Source of the DNA: Saprospiraceae bacterium UBA7687
GTDB lineage: Bacteria > Bacteroidota > Bacteroidia > Chitinophagales > Saprospiraceae
Length of the DNA: 13,468 nt
Assembly (NCBI GenBank): GCA_002482845.1
Contig: DLGT01000004.1
Location: 64,763 to 78,230 of the forward strand
Direction of reading: 5' to 3'
The stretch's first letter is position 1; each line of letters starts with the position of its first letter. The notes under the pieces were generated by a model that was not told the origin of the DNA, did not search any database, and saw only the letters and a program-made list of their open reading frames with translations. The position numbers and the translations under genes are program-made. This document shows positions 1 to 7,515 of this stretch, in pieces.

Positions 1-205
1 TAATGTTTCCCAATTAAAATTATTTGTTTTGTAATTTTAAAGACTCAATTAGAATATAGTTTTGTTTTTTGTGGTCAAAAACAAATCTTGGATTAAAGAA
101 TAACATCGAGATGGAAGAATAAATTTTCGATCTATTTATTTGCTATTCAAAAATAAGTCTTACATTGTGTCAGTTTTACATATCATTAACAATCAATCCT
201 TCTTA
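1..205. other. AT-rich leader region upstream of the receptor gene
   Basis: No gene is visible here. The frame of the downstream receptor stays open back to a TTG at 140, but the residues between 140 and 205 look unlike a signal peptide and ATG starts exist at 206 and 218. A short ATG frame at 111 stops after three codons. Apart from the possible -7 element at 57-64, I see no operator, riboswitch or strong hairpin. Confidence 0.5.
57..64 (+). promoter_or_regulatory. Possible Bacteroidota-type -7 promoter element
   Basis: The octamer TAGTTTTG fits the TAnnTTTG -7 consensus of the primary sigma factor of Bacteroidota. TTTG motifs lie upstream at 23-26 and 28-31, but the nearest leaves a 25 bp gap, longer than the roughly 20 bp usual for the -33 element. 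If used, the receptor mRNA would have a leader of about 140-150 nt. A chance match in AT-rich DNA is quite possible. Confidence 0.25.
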
Positions 206-3049
206 ATGCCACATTTTATGGGGAAGATTTTATGCACCGGGTTTTATGTCTTTGTTTTCACATTGATTACTGTAATTTCAGGTTACAGTCAAGTGACACT
301 AAAAGGCAAAATACTAGATGGAACGAATGGAGAGCCACTGATAGGGGCTAATATTTTAATAAAAAATGATCCCAATGTAGGTACAGTTACCGACTTTGAT
401 GGCACATTTGAGCTAAAAGTTCCTTCCGTTCCTGTATTGCTTAATATATCTTACATTGGATATTCTGCCATTGATTATCAAGTAGATAATGCTAGCACAA
501 AAATAGAAATTAAGTTAGGTGAAGATGCAGTCACAATTGATCTTGGTGTTGAAATCAAAGGTCAGAAAATTTCAGAAAAACAAAAAGAATCACCATTAAC
601 GGTCGAATCATTAGATGCTTTGTCAATTAAACAAACAGCTTCCACTGATTTTTATAGCGGTTTGGGAGCGCTCAAAGGTGTAGATTTAACTACTGCCAGT
701 ATCGGTTTTACCATTATAAATACAAGAGGATTTAATAGTACGAGCCCAGTAAGGTCACTTCAAATTATTGATGGCGTAGATAACCAATCTCCTGGTTTGA
801 ACTTTTCTCTTGGTAACTTTTTAGGTTCACCAGAATTGGACATACAAAAAGTAGATTTAGTTGTAGGTGCTAGTTCGGCTTTTTATGGACCAAATGCATT
901 CAACGGTGTTATCTCAATGGAAACTAAAAATCCTTTTTATAATAAAGGTTTATCAGCAAGTGTTAAAGTAGGTGAAAGATCACTTTTTGAATCAGCATTA
1001 AGATATGCAGACGTAGTTAAAAATAAAGCAGGAAACGATGTGTTTGCATTTAAATTGAATTTATTTTTTATGAAAGCATATGACTGGGTAGCAGACAATT
1101 ATGACCCGGTTTTTGATACTAGAACTGGAAAAGATAATCCTGGTAGGTTTGATAAAGTAAATTCTTATGGCGATGAATATAAGATAATCTTTGATGAATC
1201 CAAAGCAGCACTTTTTAGTCGGCAATCAGGTATGGGGATATATCATAGAAGAGGCTATGACGAAATTGATGTCGTTGATTATAATACTAAAAATTTTAAA
1301 ACCAATATAGGATTAAATTATAGGCTGAAACCATCCTTAAAAGAAGAATCACCAGAATTGGTTTACGGATTTAATCTCGGTAATGGCACTACAGTGTATC
1401 AAGGAGATAATAGGTTTAGCCTTCGAAATATCACATTTTTCCAAAATAAATTAGAATTCAAAAAGAGAAATAAATATTTCCTAAGATTATTTAATACACA
1501 AGAAGATGCTGGTGATTCATATGATCCATATTTTACATCCCTATTGATGCAACAAAGAGCAAAAGATGATGCAAACTGGTATAGTGACTATCTATTCTAT
1601 TGGGATTCGAATGTTGCACCTAATATGAGAGAAAACGGGTATCCAACAGGCGTTTTTAATCCTGTAACATTGATGATAGACTTCGACACGACGTTGGCTC
1701 GTCAATGGCTTTTGAATAATCAAAGTAAACTTAAAGACTATCATAGTCAAGCACTTCAATATGCAGATACAAATGAAGTACCGGGGAAAACTGAAGCATT
1801 TTATGAGCCAGGAACAGAAAGGTTTAATACATTATTTAATGAGTTAATAAGTAAAAAATCAAACACAAGAGATCAGAATTCTGGTACCCAATTTTTTGAT
1901 AGATCTGCATTATATCATGTTCATGGTGAATACAAGTTTGAACCAACGTTTACTGATGCGATAACAGTTGGTGCAAATGGAAGATATTACACTCCAAATT
2001 CTGAAGGCACTATCTTTTCTGATACAGCAGGTATTAAAATTACAAATCACGAAGTAGGTATTTATTCCGGATTTGAAAAGAAATTCTATAAAAATCAATT
2101 CAAATTAAATGGTGCTGTTCGGGCTGACAAAAATGCAAATTTTGATTGGTTGATTTCACCTGCTGCATCTCTAGTTTATGCTCCAAATACAAAGGATTAC
2201 TTTAGAGTATCATTTTCTTCTGCTATCAGAAATCCGACTTTAACGGATCAATATTTATTCTTGAATGTTGGTCCAGCTATTTTGGCTGGAAATCTGAAAG
2301 GTAGAGATAGCCTTATCACAGTAGAATCATTTGTTGATTATATAAATACTTTCAATCGGGATACGCTTTCATTTTTTGATATTAATGGTGTGAGACCTGA
2401 AAAAGTGAAATCAATAGAAGTTGGATATAGAACCACATTATTTGATAATACTTTTGTGGATGCAAGTTATTACTTTAGTTCTTACGATGATTTTTTAGGT
2501 TATGTAATTGGAGTAGAAAGTCAATTTAACGAAATTGGCCTCCCGAGTAATACACAGGCTTACAGGTTTGCAGCCAATTCTACGAATAGGGTCACTACAC
2601 AAGGATTTTCAGTTGGTTTAAATTATTATTTCCAAACATACTATATGTTGGCAGGTAATTATTCATGGAATAAGTTAAATAAGACATTTGAAGACGACCC
2701 TATCATACCAGCATTCAATACTCCTGAACACAAATACAATGTTTCACTCTCAGGTAGAGATATTGTAATCAAAATGGGAGAAAAGCAAATTAAAAACATA
2801 GGATTTAACATAAATTATCGGTGGGTAGGTTCGTTCGTTTTTGAAGGTTCTCCCCAATTTTCTGGTGTAATTCCTTCATATGGTTTAGTTGATGCACAAG
2901 TTAACTACGCTTTGCCTAAAGTTAATTTAACTTTTAAACTAGGAGCTTCAAATATAGCAAATAACCTAGTATTTCAGACTTACGGAGGACCTAGAATTGG
3001 TAGAATGGCATATTTTTCTGTACTATATGATTTCAAAAAGAATAATTAA
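206..3049 (+). CDS. TonB-dependent outer-membrane receptor with N-terminal carboxypeptidase-D-like domain
   Basis: Predicted 947-residue outer-membrane transporter that would import a ligand too large for porins using TonB-ExbBD energy. Residues 1-29 form a signal peptide (hydrophobic core, then SGYSQ). A carboxypeptidase-D regulatory-like beta-sandwich follows at about 31-109, with the typical GEPLIGANILIK start and VTDFDGTFEL. The plug is at about 124-242, including NTRGFN, LQIIDGVDNQ and SSAFYGPNAFNGVISM. The rest is the beta-barrel, ending in the aromatic strand FSVLYDF. The start is uncertain: ATG at 206 or 218 both give a good signal peptide, while an upstream TTG at 140 is less likely. 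No SusD-like lipoprotein follows; the next gene, 34 bp on, encodes a T9SS-secreted hydrolase-like protein that may act on or bind the same ligand. The SusC/RagA subfamily is not evident. The substrate cannot be told from sequence. Confidence 0.93.
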   Translation: MPHFMGKILCTGFYVFVFTLITVISGYSQVTLKGKILDGTNGEPLIGANILIKNDPNVGTVTDFDGTFELKVPSVPVLLNISYIGYSAIDYQVDNASTKIEIKLGEDAVTIDLGVEIKGQKISEKQKESPLTVESLDALSIKQTASTDFYSGLGALKGVDLTTASIGFTIINTRGFNSTSPVRSLQIIDGVDNQSPGLNFSLGNFLGSPELDIQKVDLVVGASSAFYGPNAFNGVISMETKNPFYNKGLSASVKVGERSLFESALRYADVVKNKAGNDVFAFKLNLFFMKAYDWVADNYDPVFDTRTGKDNPGRFDKVNSYGDEYKIIFDESKAALFSRQSGMGIYHRRGYDEIDVVDYNTKNFKTNIGLNYRLKPSLKEESPELVYGFNLGNGTTVYQGDNRFSLRNITFFQNKLEFKKRNKYFLRLFNTQEDAGDSYDPYFTSLLMQQRAKDDANWYSDYLFYWDSNVAPNMRENGYPTGVFNPVTLMIDFDTTLARQWLLNNQSKLKDYHSQALQYADTNEVPGKTEAFYEPGTERFNTLFNELISKKSNTRDQNSGTQFFDRSALYHVHGEYKFEPTFTDAITVGANGRYYTPNSEGTIFSDTAGIKITNHEVGIYSGFEKKFYKNQFKLNGAVRADKNANFDWLISPAASLVYAPNTKDYFRVSFSSAIRNPTLTDQYLFLNVGPAILAGNLKGRDSLITVESFVDYINTFNRDTLSFFDINGVRPEKVKSIEVGYRTTLFDNTFVDASYYFSSYDDFLGYVIGVESQFNEIGLPSNTQAYRFAANSTNRVTTQGFSVGLNYYFQTYYMLAGNYSWNKLNKTFEDDPIIPAFNTPEHKYNVSLSGRDIVIKMGEKQIKNIGFNINYRWVGSFVFEGSPQFSGVIPSYGLVDAQVNYALPKVNLTFKLGASNIANNLVFQTYGGPRIGRMAYFSVLYDFKKNN

Positions 3050-3083
3050 ATTTTTTATTAATAATTTCACAAATTTTCATAAG

Positions 3084-4667
3084 ATGAGAAGATTTTTACT
3101 TTTATTTCTAGTGTTGATAGTGTCGATTCCACTAATCAATGCCCAAAGATACCTAACATCGCAATTTGATGAGGTCAATGTAGTTTCTACTGCCTATGGC
3201 AGAAATTTTACTGTGATTGCAGTGCCTCAATTAGGTCGTACATTGAGTCTTCCTTTGGCTACAGATATTTATAGTCCAAAAGGAGATACTGAGACAAATA
3301 GACCATTAATTATTTATTTCCCGACTGGTAACTTTTTACCATTTCCACAAAATACAAGCCCAAGTGGAACAATAAAGGATAGCACTGCAGTTGATTTTGC
3401 TACAAAGCTAGCAAAAATGGGTTACGTAGTAGCGATTGCTGATTACCGTAAAGGATGGAATCCTGTTGCAACAACTCAAGAATCAAGGGTAAGTGGTCTA
3501 ATTAATGCAGCTTACAGAGGTGTACAAGACGCTAGGACTGCTATTAGATTCTTCAAAGAAAAAGCTGCGGATTTTGGTGTTGATACTACTAGAATTGCTA
3601 TTTGGGGTCAAGGTACAGGCGGGTATATTACTTTAGCAACAGCAACTCTAGATTCTTACAACAAGATCTTTACAACAACAAACCCAGCATTTAAATTTAT
3701 TGGGTCAAATCAATTGCCTTATGTTATAGAAAGAGCTCCTCTTCCTGGAGGTGGTTTTTATTATATTAATGCTGATATCGAAGGTAAAATTGTTGGAAGA
3801 GTACCACCTAATGCTGATGGTACGCCAAATCCTGGTCCTCCGCCAACAGGAGATACTTTGAATTTTCCAAATTGGATTAACCATTCATCTGATTTTAAGT
3901 TAGCTATTAATGTAGGTGGTGCATTGGGAGATATATCTTGGTTAGATGCTAATTCAGCTGACATCATTTCTATTCAAGCTCCATATGATCCGTTTGCGCC
4001 TTACAAAGACGCTGTTCTTTTTGTTCCTATTCCAGGTGGACAATTACCTGTAGTTCAAGTACAAGGTAGCTATCTTGTACAAGAAAAGCTCAAATCATTA
4101 GGAAAGGATGCTGCATATCAAAATATCAATCCAGTATATGATCCAATAGGCACAGCAATAAAAGATAGACAAGAAGGTTTTGTTAATTTATTTCCAGTGA
4201 TAGGCACTCCTGCTAATATTCCAAATGATTCTTCACCTTGGGATTTTTGGTCTCCAGATAATCCAAATCATGCAAATGGACTTAATGGCAATCCTGATAT
4301 GTCTCCTGAAAAAGCAAGACGATATATAGACTCTATAATTACATTTGTTGCTCCTAGAGCTTGTATTGGTTTAGATTTACCATGTAAGTCTTTAGTGACA
4401 TCTTCAACAAAAGATCTAACTGATGCGAACGTAAACCTAAAAATGTCTCCAAATCCATCTTCAGTAGATATCAATATCTCTGTTTCTGATGAGACGCCTA
4501 TCAAAACAATCACTTTGTTTGATGTAATTGGCAGAACAGTGAGAACTTTCAATAACGTAAATACTTCAGCTTATACATTGAGAAGAGAAAGCATTCAAGA
4601 TGGTATGTATTTCGTTAAATTGGACTTTGATAAAGGCACACTTACTAAAAAAGTTATTTTTGAATAG
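3084..4667 (+). CDS. T9SS-sorted alpha/beta-hydrolase-like protein, probably non-catalytic
   Basis: The 527-residue product starts with a signal peptide (MRRFLLLFLVLIVSIPLINAQ, cut near residue 21). An alpha/beta-hydrolase fold resembling the carboxylesterase/BD-FAE group covers about 40-425, and a T9SS type A sorting domain about 450-527 (MSPNPSS, then ITLFDVIGRTV, DGMYFVKL, TKKVIFE). It should be exported by Sec and then passed to the surface or medium by T9SS. The nucleophile elbow reads WGQGTGGY instead of W-G-x-S-x-G-G, so the expected catalytic Ser is Gly177. The oxyanion-hole HGGG position reads PTGNF (80-84). Asp302 in PYDPFAPY matches the usual acid position; His396 could be the triad His, but that is uncertain. 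A Pro/Gly-rich insert lies at about 238-257, and Cys427 and Cys434 could form a disulfide before the sorting domain. The ATG at 3084 is chosen for its signal peptide; the frame is open upstream but lacks one. Fold and sorting domain are confident; loss of esterase activity is inferred. Confidence 0.85.
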   Translation: MRRFLLLFLVLIVSIPLINAQRYLTSQFDEVNVVSTAYGRNFTVIAVPQLGRTLSLPLATDIYSPKGDTETNRPLIIYFPTGNFLPFPQNTSPSGTIKDSTAVDFATKLAKMGYVVAIADYRKGWNPVATTQESRVSGLINAAYRGVQDARTAIRFFKEKAADFGVDTTRIAIWGQGTGGYITLATATLDSYNKIFTTTNPAFKFIGSNQLPYVIERAPLPGGGFYYINADIEGKIVGRVPPNADGTPNPGPPPTGDTLNFPNWINHSSDFKLAINVGGALGDISWLDANSADIISIQAPYDPFAPYKDAVLFVPIPGGQLPVVQVQGSYLVQEKLKSLGKDAAYQNINPVYDPIGTAIKDRQEGFVNLFPVIGTPANIPNDSSPWDFWSPDNPNHANGLNGNPDMSPEKARRYIDSIITFVAPRACIGLDLPCKSLVTSSTKDLTDANVNLKMSPNPSSVDINISVSDETPIKTITLFDVIGRTVRTFNNVNTSAYTLRRESIQDGMYFVKLDFDKGTLTKKVIFE

Positions 4668-4680
4668 TGCAAAATTTAAA

Positions 4681-4706
4681 TGACCCAAATTTGATGGTTT
4701 AGGTCA
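4681..4706 (+). repeat. Small imperfect inverted repeat before the terminator
   Basis: TGACCCAAA (4681-4689) pairs with TTTAGGTCA (4698-4706) with one mismatch and an 8 nt loop. It directly precedes the intrinsic terminator and could act as a 3'-end stabilising hairpin, but it has no T tract of its own and may be incidental. Confidence 0.35.
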
Positions 4707-4721
4707 ATGTTTTAATATTAT

Positions 4722-4757
4722 AAGCCCTGTATTCGCAAGTTTACAGGGCTTTTTTTT
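4722..4757 (+). terminator. Rho-independent terminator after the plus-strand pair
   Basis: A perfect 10 bp stem (AAGCCCTGTA at 4722-4731 with its complement at 4742-4751) encloses a 10 nt loop and runs into eight T residues at 4750-4757. It lies 54 bp past the hydrolase stop and about 60 bp before the convergent kinase gene end. The T tract is on the plus strand, so it should mainly stop transcription from the receptor/hydrolase unit. Confidence 0.9.
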
Positions 4758-4816
4758 GAAGTACTTGCTGTCGTATGGCTCACAGACATGCTACCGCTTT
4801 TAAACTATGGTACAGG

Positions 4817-6085
4817 TCAAAATGCTATCAGAAAACTAGTCAAGCCATCTTCACTCCACAATTTATAGCTAGCTCGATGCGCTGTCAAAATCTCGCGACT
4901 TAGCATCAATCCGATGCCCTGACCGTTGGTCTTTGTAGAGAAAAAAGGTTGATTGAGATTGGCTGCTGTTTCATCTGTAATGCCAGTACCTGAGTCTGTT
5001 ATAAGTAGAGATTTGCCATTGTTTTGGATGTAAATATGGATTTCCCCTTGGTCTTCGATGGCTTCAAAACTATTTTTGATAATGTTATGAAGCACTTGTT
5101 CTATTTGGATCGGATCGACATTGATTTTTTGTGTATTTTCACAGATGTGCAAGTGTAGTTTGATATCTTTTTCGTTGGCTTTGTATTGCCATAGTTTAAT
5201 GACATTTTTACACAAATCAGCTAAAAAGATATACTGAAAATGTGGTGGATGCAGTCTGATTATTTTAGCAAAATTATCAAGAAATTGTCCTAAGTTTTTG
5301 TTTCGATCAATTGCGACTTCGACTGCTTCTGACCAAATGGGATCCGTTTTTTGATCTTTTATAAATTCATGGACAGATTGTAAAATGGAATTGACAGCGC
5401 CAGTAGAATTATTGACTTCGTGTGCCATCATTCTTATCACTTTGCCATAGGCTTCTTTTTCGGATTGGAGCAACTCTAATGTCAAGTCTTCGATCATGAT
5501 AAATGTACGATAAAATCCCTTGTATCGCACTTGGTTTTTTAACACCCTGAATCTCTTATTTGAATTTAAAGTGATAATGTCAGACTTCCCATCTTGGATA
5601 TCTACTAGAAGTGATTTTGGCAGGATGATTTCTTGGTTATTAGTATTGGGTAGTTGTAGGTATTTTTGTGCCAGCGGATTTATTTCTGTGACATTTCCAT
5701 CAAAATCGAGAATGATAATACCAATAGGTGAGACTCTTATCAGATCTTCCAAAAACTGACCTTGACCTTCGAGTCTGTATCGCTCTTCGCTGATATTGGT
5801 GACCATCGTGTTGTAAAGCGAAATGAGTTTATCCAAGTCTTTGTCTCCCGTTTTGCGAAACATCACACCATTTTCTTTACTCGTCAATGAATTCACACCA
5901 TCGATCACATGACGGTAAGGTCGGTCAAACAAATAGAAAAATCTGATCGAAATATAGTAGGATATAAAAAGTGGTAATTGGCTTAATATAAATATCCATT
6001 TTTCTTGAATCAAGTAATACAAAAGACCCAAAATGAAGGCATGAATCAGCGTCACATATATGATATACTTGACCTTAAGACTCAT
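4817..6085 (-). CDS. NtrB-like sensor histidine kinase with two membrane segments and a PAS domain
   Basis: With the ATG at 6085 the product has 422 residues. Two transmembrane helices (about 5-25 and 31-53) are joined by only about five residues, so there is no periplasmic sensor domain. A linker of about 54-108 leads to a PAS-like domain (about 109-205, with SPIGIIILDFDG). The dimerisation helix carries phosphoacceptor His222 in AHEVNNSTG, keeping the HExxN phosphatase motif. The ATPase domain has an N box (Asn334, Asn338), DSGTGI (364-369), FFSTK and GQGIGL. It is expected to phosphorylate the NtrC-type regulator encoded just upstream. The regulator's TAA and this ATG overlap by 11 bp, suggesting translational coupling. 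An in-frame ATG at 6172 would add 29 residues buried in the regulator gene and is less likely. The signal is unknown; membrane state or the neighbouring ABC exporter is plausible. Confidence 0.92.
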   Translation of the reverse strand: MSLKVKYIIYVTLIHAFILGLLYYLIQEKWIFILSQLPLFISYYISIRFFYLFDRPYRHVIDGVNSLTSKENGVMFRKTGDKDLDKLISLYNTMVTNISEERYRLEGQGQFLEDLIRVSPIGIIILDFDGNVTEINPLAQKYLQLPNTNNQEIILPKSLLVDIQDGKSDIITLNSNKRFRVLKNQVRYKGFYRTFIMIEDLTLELLQSEKEAYGKVIRMMAHEVNNSTGAVNSILQSVHEFIKDQKTDPIWSEAVEVAIDRNKNLGQFLDNFAKIIRLHPPHFQYIFLADLCKNVIKLWQYKANEKDIKLHLHICENTQKINVDPIQIEQVLHNIIKNSFEAIEDQGEIHIYIQNNGKSLLITDSGTGITDETAANLNQPFFSTKTNGQGIGLMLSREILTAHRASYKLWSEDGLTSFLIAF

Positions 6086-7439
6086 GGGCGATTTGATATT
6101 TTTCGAGCCTTCGATATAACGAACTACGTGTGATACCAAGAGAAATGGCCGTTTTGCTAATAGAATGATCATTGTGCAATAGCGCTTTTTTGATCATTTC
6201 AATTTCTAAATCTATCAAACTTATTTTGCCTACTTCAGGAAGTACGATCATATTTTGTGAAGGTGATTGTACATTAAAATTTTTCTCAAAATCTTGAATA
6301 TCAAGTTTCTCTTTGCCGATATTGAGTAAAAGCGTACGTTCAACAATGTTTTTTAATTGTCTTATATTGCCGGGATAGTTTTGTTGGGTGAGCCAATGTA
6401 TTGCTTTGTCCGAAATCGATGGTGCTTCAAATCCATAAGCTGATGCTATTTTACGAATGAAGGTATGGATCAATAAAGGTATATCTTCTTTACGCTCTCT
6501 AAGGGATGGAATATGGAGATGGATGAGATTGATCCTATAAAATAAGTCTTCTCTAAATTGTCCTAAATGAATCAATGATGGAATGTCTTGATTGGTGGCA
6601 CTGATGGTTCTAAAGTCTGATCGACGCACATCGCTACTTCCCAAAACTTCATACGTTTTTTCTTGGAGTACTCGGAGCAATTTGACTTGGCTCGATGGAT
6701 TGAGTTCGGCTATTTCGTCCAAAAATATGGTACCTTTATCTGCTTTTTCAAAACGTCCTATCCTATCGGAGAATGCATCTGTAAATGCACCTTTGCGGTG
6801 GCCAAACATCTCGCTTTCAAACAAACTTTCTGATATTCCACCGAGATTGACCTTGATAAAAGGATGAAGATGTCGTTTGCTATTGGTATGAATGTATTCA
6901 GCTAGAAGCTCTTTGCCAGTACCACTTTCGCCTGTAATGAGCACATTGGCATCTGTAATAGCCACCTTAGTAGCAATCTCAAGGAGATCCGTAATGGCTG
7001 CGCTTTGACCTATGATATTACTTTCTGACGCAACTGCTTCTTTTGAGTTTTCTTGTGGTAGAAATAGTGTTAAAATATCTTTGATCGAAGCGACCAACGT
7101 CTGATTGTCCCATGGCTTGGCAATAAAATCTTTAGCTCCTAGTTTCATACCTTCCACAGCTAGCTGCACTGTCGCCCATCCTGTCATTAGTATGATGAGT
7201 TGATCGGGGCGAAGGCTGAGGATATTGGAAAGCGCTTTTAGACCTTGTTTGCCACTCGTATCTATGGTGAAATTCATGTCCAAAAGTATCAAATCAGGGA
7301 CAAATGTGGCAATCTTTTCCTGTATCAATGATGGATGCTGAATGGCCAAAGTGGTAAAGTTATGCTTGCGCAAAAGCAACTGCAAACTACTGCACACAGC
7401 TATATCGTCATCAATGATTAATATCTTATATGGGTTCAT
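6075..7439 (-). CDS. Sigma-54-dependent NtrC-family response regulator
   Basis: This 454-residue transcription activator has three parts. The receiver (3-120) has acidic pocket Asp10-12, phosphoacceptor Asp54 in ILLDMNF, Thr86 and Lys108. The AAA+ domain (about 142-375) has Walker A GESGTGKE (170-177), sigma-54 contact loop GAFTDA (217-222) in place of GAFTGA, Walker B GTIFLDEI (236-243) and the typical REDLFYR. The Fis-type helix-turn-helix (about 411-450) has ISKTAISLGITRSSLYRRL. Phosphorylated by the kinase encoded next, it should drive sigma-54 promoters; the neighbouring exporter genes are the likely targets. The ATG at 7439 is chosen because the receiver fold begins within three residues. 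An ATG at 7508, 7 bp after the permease stop, would add 23 residues with no domain match but would make the operon tighter, so it remains possible. No -24/-12 promoter was recognised in the visible gaps. Confidence 0.94.
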   Translation of the reverse strand: MNPYKILIIDDDIAVCSSLQLLLRKHNFTTLAIQHPSLIQEKIATFVPDLILLDMNFTIDTSGKQGLKALSNILSLRPDQLIILMTGWATVQLAVEGMKLGAKDFIAKPWDNQTLVASIKDILTLFLPQENSKEAVASESNIIGQSAAITDLLEIATKVAITDANVLITGESGTGKELLAEYIHTNSKRHLHPFIKVNLGGISESLFESEMFGHRKGAFTDAFSDRIGRFEKADKGTIFLDEIAELNPSSQVKLLRVLQEKTYEVLGSSDVRRSDFRTISATNQDIPSLIHLGQFREDLFYRINLIHLHIPSLRERKEDIPLLIHTFIRKIASAYGFEAPSISDKAIHWLTQQNYPGNIRQLKNIVERTLLLNIGKEKLDIQDFEKNFNVQSPSQNMIVLPEVGKISLIDLEIEMIKKALLHNDHSISKTAISLGITRSSLYRRLEKYQIAHES

Positions 7440-7515
7440 TACAAGTTTATTTGTGTTTGGTGTTTTAGAATCTGTGTGACCAATGAGATTATACTTATTG
7501 GGACACATACATCTT

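Noticed and set aside
140..205. Longer receptor starting from a TTG codon at 140
   Set aside because: The extra residues contain no signal-like features, and ATG codons at 206 and 218 place a good signal peptide at the N-terminus.
222..235. GG-N10-GC spacing resembling a sigma-54 promoter
   Set aside because: It lies inside the receptor's signal-peptide coding region and lacks the TGGCAC and TTGC character of the consensus.
2997..3083. Longer hydrolase-like protein starting from TTG inside the receptor gene
   Set aside because: The ATG at 3084 begins a clear signal peptide; the 29 extra residues would bury it and overlap the receptor gene.
4268..4552. Minus-strand open frame of 94 codons antisense to the sorting-domain region
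   Set aside because: It is fully inside a well-supported gene on the other strand and shows no recognisable domain; the same holds for the other short antisense frames.
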